Origin: Globobulimina sp.
Taxonomy: Eukaryota > Foraminifera > Rotaliida
DNA length: 6,346 nucleotides
Reading direction: 5' to 3'
NCBI GenBank assembly: GCA_003354225.1
Contig: PIVH01000308.1
Location: 1-6,346 of the forward strand
Positions 1-6,248 of this stretch are shown in pieces. The notes beneath the pieces were generated by a model, which saw nothing but the letters and a program-made list of their open reading frames with translations, had not been told where the DNA came from and ran no database searches. The first letter of the stretch is position 1. Every line of letters starts with the position of its first letter. The position numbers were made by a program, and so were the translations under genes.

Positions 1-262
1 CAGCAAATTTAGTTATCGCGAACAAATTTTTTGGAAATTTTGTTTGAGCTTCACAATAAACAAGAAGTTTAGTGGCGAGAAAACTATATTTGTATTGAAA
101 TAATGAGCACATTTGGAAAGAGAACCAAAAACAAGGAATTTAACCTAAATAATTTGACGACTTGCAGCCAGTTCTGGGCAAATCACTCTCCTGTAGTCGC
201 CCTTCGAGCATTGCAGCTCACTTCAAGAAAACTTCAAAGAAATTAACAGAAACGAATCGACC
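1..262 (+). promoter_or_regulatory. Upstream region and probable 5' UTR of the FAD-linked oxidase gene
   Basis: No gene of conserved appearance is visible on either strand in this AT-rich stretch. It must hold the promoter and 5' UTR of the oxidase gene that starts at 263, but no TATA-like or initiator element can be assigned with confidence. The oxidase frame has a TAG stop at 194-196, so its start cannot lie further upstream without another intron. The only ATG upstream of 263 on this strand is at 103 and opens a 47-codon ORF, listed separately. Confidence 0.5.
103..246 (+). other. Upstream ORF of 47 codons before the oxidase start
   Basis: ATG at 103-105 opens a 47-codon frame that closes with TAA at 244-246, 16 bases before the oxidase ATG and in a different frame from it. 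It contains the only ATG between the window start and 263. If transcription begins upstream of 103, scanning ribosomes would meet it first, and it could lower translation of the oxidase. If transcription begins downstream of 103, it means nothing. The peptide resembles nothing I recognise and has no signal peptide or membrane segment. A role as the first exon of a longer protein cannot be excluded. Confidence 0.3.
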
Positions 263-1867
263 ATGTCAGCACGATTCATTATCTTTATTATATCCATGGC
301 CATGTTCTTGTTGCGATGCATTGCCGCAAAGCCAAACTATTGTCTTCCGGCAGACATTTGCTGGCCTTCTCCGACAGAGACCAATGCATTATCATCCTCG
401 TTAGATGGCCAATTAGTCACTGCATTATCAAATCCGAGCTTATACGCATCATATGTAGACATGACAAGAGATAAATTATTCTTAGCATATCCCGCATTCG
501 TTGTGGTTTGTTTATCAGCACAAGATATTCAAAGAGCTGTGACATTTGCCTCATGGCATAATATTCAAATATCAATATGTTCCACAGGACATTCGTACAG
601 TGGCCGCAATACAGCAAATTACAGTGTTCAGATTAATTTATCCAAAATGGCAAAATATAAAGTTGCTGCTGATGCAAGTACAATAACAGTGGAAACAGGA
701 ATGCATTGGGCTGAGATTTATGAAATTGTAGATTCTGTAAATCGTATCGTTGTTGGTGGCAGTGATCCTGATGTTGGCCCGGCTGGTTTTTCTTTGGGTG
801 GTGGCCATTCGCCAATCAGCCCACACTACGGATTATCCTCTGATTTTACCACCGGATATTATCTGGTCGATGCACATTCGAATATAGTTGATGTGTATAA
901 TACATCTGGCAAAAATCAAACGATTGATGACTTATTTTGGTCTTTAAAAGGTACAGTACAGTGTGTATTTTTTTAATTTGTTTTATATGCACAGCAAACA
1001 GGTGGCGGCGGATCAACATTTGGAGTGGTTATAAATATAACATTTGCGTTGCATATTCCTCAACAACCACTCTCTGCGAATAAGTTTACGCACGTGACTT
1101 GTTTGTATAATTTTTATCAACATCCGTTGAGTAAACAAGGTTTTATGGCAGATTATATATTGCAAAACTATTTTGATTTGGTGCGAACAAATGAATTGGA
1201 TGCTAATTGGGGTGGATATCTCCTTTCGTATTTTGATGATGAATTTGTACTTTCTGTCTTATTTTATGGCAACGTAAGTTATGCAAAGCAAAACGGGCAA
1301 CTTGTCACTATGTTAAGTTATCCGTATAATAATTCGGTGAATACCATATGCAGTATGGACGTATATGATACTTTTTGGGGCTATGAGTCTACAGTTCCGC
1401 CTATGGCACCATCTGTGGTGTGGGTATTTAATAGCTTGGTAGCAAAGAATAACTTAACCAATGAGTATGTGCAGGATTTGACCGCGTTTTTAAACTCTTC
1501 CATTAATTCTACAGAGTTTGGCTGTGGAATAACTTTAATATTACAAGGCGGCAAAGTAAACGAAAGAGATGACGATTTTACAGCGGTTACGCCTGCTTTC
1601 AGACATAATTGGTTTGAAGCATCGGGTGGCTGTGGATGGAGCAATCAAACATACGCTCAAATGGCAATTGACAATGCGAATAAATATGAAACAAAGTTAA
1701 GAGAATATGGATTAGGAATATATTCAAACGAGGAAGCTCCAGAATGTTTTGATGCTGATTGGAAACAACAATTTTGGGGCAATCATTACGAGAAATTATT
1801 GAATGTTAAAAAGAAATGGGATCCAAACCAAGTCTTTTGGTGTAACCATTGTGTTGGCAGTGATTAG
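263..1867 (+). CDS. Secreted berberine-bridge-enzyme-like FAD-linked oxidoreductase (two exons, 517 aa)
   Basis: Exons are 263-950 and 1002-1867; the joined frame gives 517 residues, usual for this family. Residues 1-22 are a signal peptide (basic start, hydrophobic core, IAA before K23), so the enzyme is probably secreted or vacuolar. The N-terminal CLPADICWPS (C27, C34) matches the family's Cys-rich entry. The FAD-binding PCMH domain (PF01565 type) covers about residues 65-245, with STGHSYSGR carrying H110, the expected 8-alpha-histidyl FAD attachment residue, and LGGGHSPISP at 178-187. The second covalent site, a Cys in the GGxCxxVG motif, is Asp here (GGSDPDVG, D168), so single-bond flavin attachment is predicted. 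The C-terminal BBE domain (PF08031 type) covers about 470-517, ending in DPNQVFWCNHCVGSD. Eleven N-glycosylation sequons fit secretion. Family members oxidise alcohols, sugars or alkaloids with O2; the substrate here is unknown. Start: first ATG after an in-frame stop at 194. TAG is followed directly by TGA in frame. Confidence 0.93.
951..1001 (+). other. Intron of the FAD-linked oxidase gene (51 bases, phase 1)
   Basis: The donor is AAAAG|GTACAG and the acceptor AAACAG|GTGG. Splitting one Gly codon (G950 plus GT at 1002-1003) restores FWSLKGGGGSTFGVV, the family's conserved FWALRGGGGGNFGV-like segment. Reading through instead meets a TAA stop after seven aberrant residues. A second AG lies seven bases upstream (acag at 991-994); using it would shift the frame, so the 1001 acceptor is the productive one. 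Confidence 0.93.
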
Positions 1868-1953
1868 TGATTAGTATACTTGTATTTTAATTAATATTTT
1901 AAATATATACGGTTTTTGAACTAAGATTAAAAACAGCTTAAATAATCTTAAAA
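1868..1953 (+). other. Short spacer between the oxidase and glycosyltransferase-like genes
   Basis: These 86 AT-rich bases must hold both the 3' end signals of the oxidase and the promoter and leader of the next gene. No canonical AATAAA is present. An 8-base inverted repeat lies at its end and is listed separately. The spacing shows how compact this genome is. Confidence 0.5.
1922..1950. repeat. Inverted repeat, 8-base arms with 13-base loop, just before an ATG
   Basis: TAAGATTA at 1922-1929 and TAATCTTA at 1943-1950 are perfect reverse complements and end three bases before the ATG at 1954. In RNA they could form a weak AU-rich hairpin at the start of the coding region. In such AT-rich sequence it could easily be chance. 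Confidence 0.35.
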
Positions 1954-3105
1954 ATGGCACTACGAAAAATGAAAACATTGAAATTCAAAATAGTTATTTT
2001 GTTGTTGATTACATTGGTTCTGATGATTTACTTGAAATACATCCACGATTACGAACCATTTGAATCTATTTCCTCTCTGCAGAAACTACAAATAATTGAA
2101 GGGTTCGATATCGATTGTAATCAATGGAATGACATTAAAAATATAATAACAATTAGCGATGTAACCAATGCAACAATGGTTGACACCATTAATTATTTAA
2201 ATAAACTGTATTGCCACAGAATCAATCAGCACCCTGAACAATACATTGATGATTACACAAAGCAGAAAACATTTGATATTGCACACGTTTTCAACATATA
2301 CAAAACTGACATTCACGATTATTCATATTTGTTGATTGCAGCTCCAGTGACATTTGTATCTATGCTCCGAGCAAAAGAACAAGCGTTGAAATATAACATA
2401 TCCGTTGGTATATACTCTGCAAATTATGTGCAAGACAATGCTGTGGTACCTATATTTATTAATAAATTGCCCGCCTTACAACGCTCATTAAAGGACAGCA
2501 TTTGGGCACAAAATTTAAGTGTCAAACCGAAAAAATTGCCGTTTATCTCAGATATTATGGATTCTTTGTATGATAATGTCAATTCAAAATATATTATTTA
2601 TACAAATGCGGACATTGGATTGCAACCTAATTTCTATGTCGATGTGATGAAGTTATTAAAAAATAATTCGTTTGAAAATGGTGTATCAATCACAAGAAAG
2701 ACTATCGATTATATATCTGATCGGAATGGAGAGTTATTGACATTTTTAAATCTCAATGATATTTATAAAATGGGTTTGCATGGAACTGCTCATGGAGGAC
2801 ATGACTGTTTTGTGATGAAAAGAGAGATTTGGAAACTGATAAGAATGGAAAATATATTTTTAGGATATCCCACCATCGGCAAAACATTGATGAAACAGTT
2901 AATGAGGTTCCCACGAACAGATATACTTCGCTCTGAATATTTAACATTTCATATTGGTGCTACGAGAAGAATGTCAAAATGGTTTACAAAGAATGGATGG
3001 AAAACAGAAAATCAATCTGTTAAATACGATAATGTGCATCATCAACATAGTCAGTTAAATAGGATGTTTTGTGATATTATTTTGAAGCGATATCATCTAA
3101 AGTAA
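1954..3105 (+). CDS. Type II membrane protein, probable GT-A-type glycosyltransferase (383 aa)
   Basis: Single-exon gene. A short basic N-terminus (MALRKMKTLKFK) precedes one hydrophobic segment at about residues 12-28, then a long soluble part: the layout of a Golgi type II glycosyltransferase with a lumenal catalytic domain. At 212-223, KYIIYTNADIGL has a beta strand ending in N-A-D, which resembles the DxD metal/nucleotide-sugar site of GT-A folds. Further on are HGGHDCFVMKREIW (280-293), FLGYPTIG (302-309) and LTFHIG (330-335), motifs I associate with an uncharacterised protist and marine eukaryote family. Upstream, LLIAAPVTFVSMLRAKEQAL (126-145) and KKLPFISDIMDSL (193-205) fit a Rossmann-like core. 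Five sequons suit a lumenal location. TAA at 1939-1941 is in frame upstream, so M1 (1954) or M6 (1969) is the start. The donor sugar and acceptor cannot be inferred. Membrane topology is well supported, the enzyme class moderately. Confidence 0.8.
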   Translation: MALRKMKTLKFKIVILLLITLVLMIYLKYIHDYEPFESISSLQKLQIIEGFDIDCNQWNDIKNIITISDVTNATMVDTINYLNKLYCHRINQHPEQYIDDYTKQKTFDIAHVFNIYKTDIHDYSYLLIAAPVTFVSMLRAKEQALKYNISVGIYSANYVQDNAVVPIFINKLPALQRSLKDSIWAQNLSVKPKKLPFISDIMDSLYDNVNSKYIIYTNADIGLQPNFYVDVMKLLKNNSFENGVSITRKTIDYISDRNGELLTFLNLNDIYKMGLHGTAHGGHDCFVMKREIWKLIRMENIFLGYPTIGKTLMKQLMRFPRTDILRSEYLTFHIGATRRMSKWFTKNGWKTENQSVKYDNVHHQHSQLNRMFCDIILKRYHLK

Positions 3106-3199
3106 TTATAACACACTGTAACTTAGTAATTAGTAGATGTTATTTCAGTGTTCAGTGTTCAGTGTTCAGTGTTCGGTGTTTTGTTATCCAGCTGAAAAC
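3106..3199 (+). promoter_or_regulatory. Spacer between the glycosyltransferase-like gene and RPC6
   Basis: This stretch must contain the 3' end of the upstream gene and the promoter of RPC6. Its only clear structure is a tandem heptamer array at 3144-3178. If RPC6 starts at 3314 instead of 3200, the spacer reaches 3313. Confidence 0.4.
3144..3178 (+). repeat. Tandem heptamer repeat, five units of TTCAGTG
   Basis: Four perfect TTCAGTG copies (3144-3171) are followed by one TTCGGTG copy (3172-3178). The array lies between the stop codon at 3105 and the proposed RPC6 start at 3200, so it sits in the promoter or 5' UTR of RPC6. It could be a slippage-prone minisatellite or a cluster of binding sites. 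The sequence does not say which. Confidence 0.85.
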
Positions 3200-4529
3200 A
3201 TGCAAAGAATGTCAAACACAAAACACAAAGTATGTAACTGTTTATTTTCACTATGAAAATACGTTACGTCTCTTGCTGCTTCATCGTTACAGAAAGCTCA
3301 ATTATGGAAGGATATGCAACCGATCTTGGCACAACATCCTAATGTTAATTCGTTTTTGTTTTTTTTGCAATTTTACATTTGATTGCTTATACATTACTGA
3401 TTAGGGAATCGAAATGAAAGCATTGTATAAAAAATTAAATGCCTACAAATATTCACATCAATTCGTTTGTGATTTTATAGGTGAAATGCATAAAACGCAT
3501 TGCCTGATTAGTTATTTATGTTCGGCGCCATTAATAATCGCAATGCGGCGAGCCAGTGTTGCAAATAAATTAAAAAAACTAACAACTGAACAATATAATG
3601 TTTACAATCAAATTGAAAAGACGCAATCTGACGGCATTCTAATTACCAAATTATCACAAAATGCCAGTATGCCCGGTTCAAAATGTAGCAATATAATAAA
3701 TAAAGTGTTGGAAAAGGAAGGCTTAGTGTTAAAAAATACAAATTCTAGCACATTTCAAAAATTTTATTATGCGGCAACATTCAAACTGCCACCACATTTA
3801 ACTGGAAATGGCTCCATTTTTTTTACCCCAAAAGGGACCATTGATGAGATTTTTTTTCTTAATATTTTAGAAGCAGTGGAGAAAAAAATAAAAGAACAAT
3901 CACAATCGGGCGGCACTGGCATTTCAACGTTTGAGTTGCAGCCAATCTGTGATGCGTTGATCAAAGACGAGGCCGGGATCCCTTTGAGTGACATCGAATT
4001 GATTTTGCAAATGTTATTATATGAAAATAAAATAAGTATCGTTGCCTCCACAGTACCGACTCACGAATTGGATAAATTTATAACTCACTCAAAGAACACA
4101 TACTATCACTTAATGGAATCTATACAAAATATCAGAAACAAAGAAGCGAAGCAAGAAAATCAAAGTAATAAAAGGAAAATAAGTCAAACAAATACGTCAA
4201 ATAAAAGAAGGAAATTAAATAATTCAAATTCAATCACAATTGCGTACGATGTAATTGATGAGAAACCGATTAAAAATGAGAAAGGTGATGGGAAATTGAA
4301 ATGGAATCAGGATAAGAATAATACAAATAACTCGCAAACCGATGTGGGGAATGTAGGAATAGGAAAATACGCACATATTAAATTTAGGTACAATAACTAT
4401 AGCTATTCAGATGCGTCACCTTTTGCAGACATACCGTGTCAATCATGTCCTGTGGCGAGTACTTGCTCTGATGATGGGATTATAAATCCCGTTGAATGCA
4501 TTTATTTGAATGCATGGCTGGATCTGTAA
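3200..4529 (+). CDS. RPC6: DNA-directed RNA polymerase III subunit RPC6/RPC34 (three exons, about 401 aa)
   Basis: Proposed exons: 3200-3229, 3293-3343, 3405-4529. RPC6 belongs to the Pol III RPC3/RPC6/RPC7 subcomplex that acts with TFIIIB in promoter opening for tRNA and 5S genes. Domains (PF05158 family): winged helix 1 about residues 12-75, starting QPILAQHPNGIEMK across the second splice junction; winged helix 2 about 86-150 (LTTEQYNVYNQIE); winged helix 3 about 170-250, ending DIELILQMLLYENKISIV. The C-terminus has CQSCPVASTC plus C392 (C372, C375, C381, C392; spacing x2, x5, x10), the Fe-S cluster signature of human-type RPC6 that budding yeast lacks, and ends IYLNAWLDL. Residues about 270-345 are a Lys/Asn-rich insertion holding a bipartite nuclear localisation-like signal (KRK then KRRK). 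The third exon is certain and intron 2 strongly supported. The first exon is less sure; ATG 3314 in exon 2 is an alternative start. Confidence 0.9.
3230..3292 (+). other. RPC6 intron 1, proposed (63 bases, phase 0)
   Basis: The donor is CAAA|GTATGT and the acceptor CGTTACAG|AAAG. It joins a 10-codon first exon (ATG 3200) to the frame of exon 2, whose upstream extension otherwise ends at a TGA (3254-3256) without any ATG. Length and signals match the other introns here, but the first exon is too short for protein similarity to confirm. Confidence 0.55.
3344..3404 (+). other. RPC6 intron 2 (61 bases, phase 0)
   Basis: The donor is CCTAAT|GTTAAT and the acceptor CTGATTAG|GGAATC, with a TACTGAT branch-point-like element close to the acceptor. 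Splicing yields AQHPNGIEMK, which matches the start of the first winged helix in RPC6 proteins. Without it, exon 2 runs into a TGA at 3380-3382 and the protein loses the start of this domain. Confidence 0.83.
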
Positions 4530-4584
4530 TCTGTTCATTTAAATATAAGTTGTTACAGTTACGTTGAGTGCAAGGATAATGTCA
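4530..4584. terminator. Convergent 3' spacer between RPC6 and the 140-aa minus-strand gene
   Basis: Only 55 bases separate the two stop codons (TAA at 4527-4529, and TGA read from 4587 to 4585). The two 3' UTRs must be very short or overlap on opposite strands. No canonical AATAAA is seen in either direction. Confidence 0.5.
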
Positions 4585-5068
4585 TCAAAACCTCAAATTT
4601 TCAGATACGGCGGACATATTTTGTCTATTCATGGACGACATGTTCATTGCAGAATATCCTGAAAAATTATTCCAAGTTCGGCTTCTGTTGCTGCTGATGG
4701 CCTCACTCTGACTCATTGTATTAGTCGCAGTCGTTGTGACTGTGTTACTTATTGTGTTAAAATTCTGTTTTGTCTTTACATTTTGATTATTTCTTGCATA
4801 TTGTTGCAATAATGTTCCTTTTTGAAGGTTTATTTTAATCTGAATTGGTCTGTCATAATCTGATTGTGTATCAAATGGTTGTCTTTGCCGTTTGCTACCA
4901 TATTCAATCGTTGATTCATCCTAAATATAGCCAGTTACAGTATAAATAATATTTATTTACATAATAAAGTAACGTTCAAACTTTAGATCTATTGATCCGT
5001 CGATAAGATGGATTTTTCGTCGGTTGTGGATCCAATAACTGTTGAAACACGCTTTGAGTTGTTGCCAT
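4585..5068 (-). CDS. Uncharacterised Asn/Ser/Thr-rich protein (two exons, 140 aa)
   Basis: Exons on the minus strand are 5068-4982 (29 codons, ATG at 5068-5066) and 4920-4585 (111 codons plus TGA). I do not recognise the protein. The first part (MATTQSVFQQLLDPQPTKNP, then basic YRRINRSK) is short and polar. The splice leads into DESTIEYGSKRQRQPF, where KRQRQ could be a small nuclear localisation-like patch. PIQIKINLQKGTLLQQYARN (about 54-73) looks the most structured, perhaps a strand then a helix. Residues about 75-140 are rich in Asn, Ser, Thr and Met and look disordered. There is no signal peptide or membrane segment. It converges on RPC6 and lies 69 bases downstream of the 283-aa gene on the same strand. 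A clean frame-preserving intron with a stop straight after the donor supports a real gene. A nuclear or RNA-related role is only a guess. Confidence 0.72.
4921..4981 (-). other. Intron of the 140-aa minus-strand gene (61 bases, phase 0)
   Basis: Read on the minus strand, the donor is CTAAA|GTTTGA and the acceptor CTATATTTAG|GATGAA, with CTGTAACTGG as a possible branch region. The codon after the donor is followed directly by TGA, and the second exon has no ATG near its beginning in frame. Removing 61 bases joins two open frames exactly. Its length equals that of RPC6 intron 2. Confidence 0.8.
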
Positions 5069-5137
5069 GTTGAAAAACAGCAAAAAAAACTTCTGAAGAC
5101 TGAAGCACTAAAGTTACGAAGTTAAGTGATTCATAAT

Positions 5138-5989
5138 TCATATCACGAAACCACACTCTTTAACAGTGATTCTTTGTTCGTATAAAGCACTTGCTTCAAA
5201 TGATATAACTATCGCAATATACTCAGATAATTTTACCTTGAACAATGGATATTTTTCATTATTGGACATATAAACTGCTCCAATTTGTGCTTTCATATCA
5301 ACCACGACAGTCACACAGTTTCCAGATACAAATTGAGTTGATTCCACATCCATTTTATGATTTTTATCATTGTCTGGCGACTCTGGCTCAAACTCATGCG
5401 TTACAAATCCAAACCGAATTTGTTTTCGACTTACTTGCAACAATTCAAATACAACACGAAATTTTCTTTCATCTTTGGCATATAAAAAATCACCAAATAA
5501 AACAGATATTTCCCCATCAAATAATACAATTACATTAACAGTGAATCCATTGTCTGCAATAACTATTTTATCACTCATACCAATGATACCATAAAAACTA
5601 AACTCCGCACAAAATGATGCAATAAAACGGAAAACCGCATCATCGATTTTATTGTAGGTTGATAAACCAGCATAATATCGACATTCTGCACAACTTATCC
5701 AATAATATTGATCTTGAGTTGCAAACGATAATTGCAAAGCGAATGGAGCTTCAAAACTGGATAAAACTTCATATTCTTCAGACATTTCATTCATTGCATA
5801 TAGATCAAGTTGTAATGAATAATGTTTATTAGATTTCAAAGTAGTTACTTTCAAAGTATACTCCATTTTGTCTGCTGTTAAAGGAATTAACTCCTCCTCC
5901 CGAGCAAAAACAGAGAATGAAGTATCCTTAGCATGCATTTCAACACATTTCGGATGAATAAAAAATTCAGTCTTATTAGTTACTGCCAT
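5138..5989 (-). CDS. Uncharacterised beta-rich protein, possibly SPRY/concanavalin-like (283 aa)
   Basis: Single-exon gene starting at ATG 5989-5987; TAG lies in frame seven codons upstream. No signal peptide or membrane segment, so it is probably cytosolic. Alternating hydrophobic runs suggest beta sandwiches: KMEYTLKVTTLKSNKHYSLQ (41-60), a Cys/aromatic patch YYWISCAECRYYAG (95-108), then VNVIVLFDGEISVLFGDFLY (151-170) and FRVVFELLQVSRKQIRFGFV (177-196). After an acidic loop (200-215), GNCVTVVVDMKAQIGAVYMS (223-242) and KYPLFKVKL (246-254) resemble the SPRY strand pattern of 'gD.v.v.vD...g...y..N' followed by 'plF'. Such domains usually bind proteins, often beside RING or other modules, but no partner domain is present here. 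The first 110 residues match nothing I know. Its stop is 69 bases before the start of the 140-aa gene. That it is coding is clear; the fold is an inference. Confidence 0.78.
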   Translation of the reverse strand: MAVTNKTEFFIHPKCVEMHAKDTSFSVFAREEELIPLTADKMEYTLKVTTLKSNKHYSLQLDLYAMNEMSEEYEVLSSFEAPFALQLSFATQDQYYWISCAECRYYAGLSTYNKIDDAVFRFIASFCAEFSFYGIIGMSDKIVIADNGFTVNVIVLFDGEISVLFGDFLYAKDERKFRVVFELLQVSRKQIRFGFVTHEFEPESPDNDKNHKMDVESTQFVSGNCVTVVVDMKAQIGAVYMSNNEKYPLFKVKLSEYIAIVISFEASALYEQRITVKECGFVI

Positions 5990-6007
5990 TTCTGCTTTGA
6001 ATGATAT

Positions 6008-6063
6008 CTAAAACGTACATTTTTATGGGTAATGTTGGAATATATGGTATATGGAGAATTTAC
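6008..6063 (-). other. Candidate intron at the end of the right-edge minus-strand gene (56 bases)
   Basis: On the minus strand, GTTAT|GTAAAT is a good donor and CGTTTTAG|ATATC a good acceptor, 56 bases apart, within the size range of the other introns. Splicing would replace the TAA at 6062 by about 11 further codons ending at a TAA (5982-5980) inside the start of the 283-aa gene. It cannot join in frame to that gene. It could also be a 5' UTR intron of that gene, or unused. Confidence 0.3.
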
Positions 6064-6248
6064 ATAACAATTGGTCCATTAGGCCGAACAGAAATGATTT
6101 CCAAGTCGTAAACATTTGGAAATTGTTCACAACTGTCCATCATCATCATCGCGGCTGTCCAGAATAGACCAAAAGAATTCGAATTTGGGAGTGAAGTGGT
6201 TTTGTGTACATAGTACGTGTTTTTGAATGTGAACCTTCCAAAGAAGAT
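6060..6248 (-). CDS. Possible 3' part of a gene running off the right edge, weakly sialyltransferase-like
   Basis: On the minus strand one frame is open for 62 codons from after a TGA (6251-6249) to TAA (6062-6060). Its part FGLFWTAAMMMMDSCEQ followed by PNVYDLE loosely resembles sialylmotif S of GT29 sialyltransferases (small/hydrophobic run, then C-D-x-V-x-[VI]-Y-[GE]-F), but the usual PS[ST]G is PNSN, one residue is inserted and no VS motif (H then E) follows. The other two minus-strand frames are open from the window edge to stops near 6147 and 6134, so the frame choice is uncertain and an upstream intron would be needed to enter this one. It may be a degenerate fragment or a chance ORF. 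Four tandem ATG codons (6149-6138) make a short independent ORF possible too. Confidence 0.25.
   Translation of the reverse strand: MFFGRFTFKNTYYVHKTTSLPNSNSFGLFWTAAMMMMDSCEQFPNVYDLEIISVRPNGPIVM

Noticed and set aside
1381-1644. Minus-strand ORF of 87 codons
   Set aside because: It is antisense to the conserved oxidase exon 2 and has no recognisable features.
3162-3404. 80-codon plus-strand ORF upstream of RPC6
   Set aside because: It begins inside the heptamer array, lacks family resemblance and overlaps the RPC6 exons and introns in another frame; the spliced RPC6 model explains the region better.
3478-3484. Possible acceptor TTTTATAG|GTGAAA inside RPC6 exon 3
   Set aside because: The frame continues through it with residues that fit winged helix 1, so no intron is needed.
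3767-4051. Minus-strand ORF of 94 codons
   Set aside because: It is antisense to winged helices 2 and 3 of RPC6, which are clearly coding on the plus strand.
4492-4515. Direct repeat TTGAATGCAT, two copies
   Set aside because: It falls in the conserved RPC6 C-terminus and is explained by coding sequence; two ten-base copies are probably chance.
5245-5594. Two overlapping plus-strand ORFs of 97 and 74 codons
   Set aside because: They lie antisense within the 283-residue minus-strand gene and read as low-complexity His/Ile/Asn-rich sequence.
6138-6149. CAT x4 trinucleotide run
   Set aside because: Four copies are too few to call a microsatellite; it reads as four Met codons on the minus strand.
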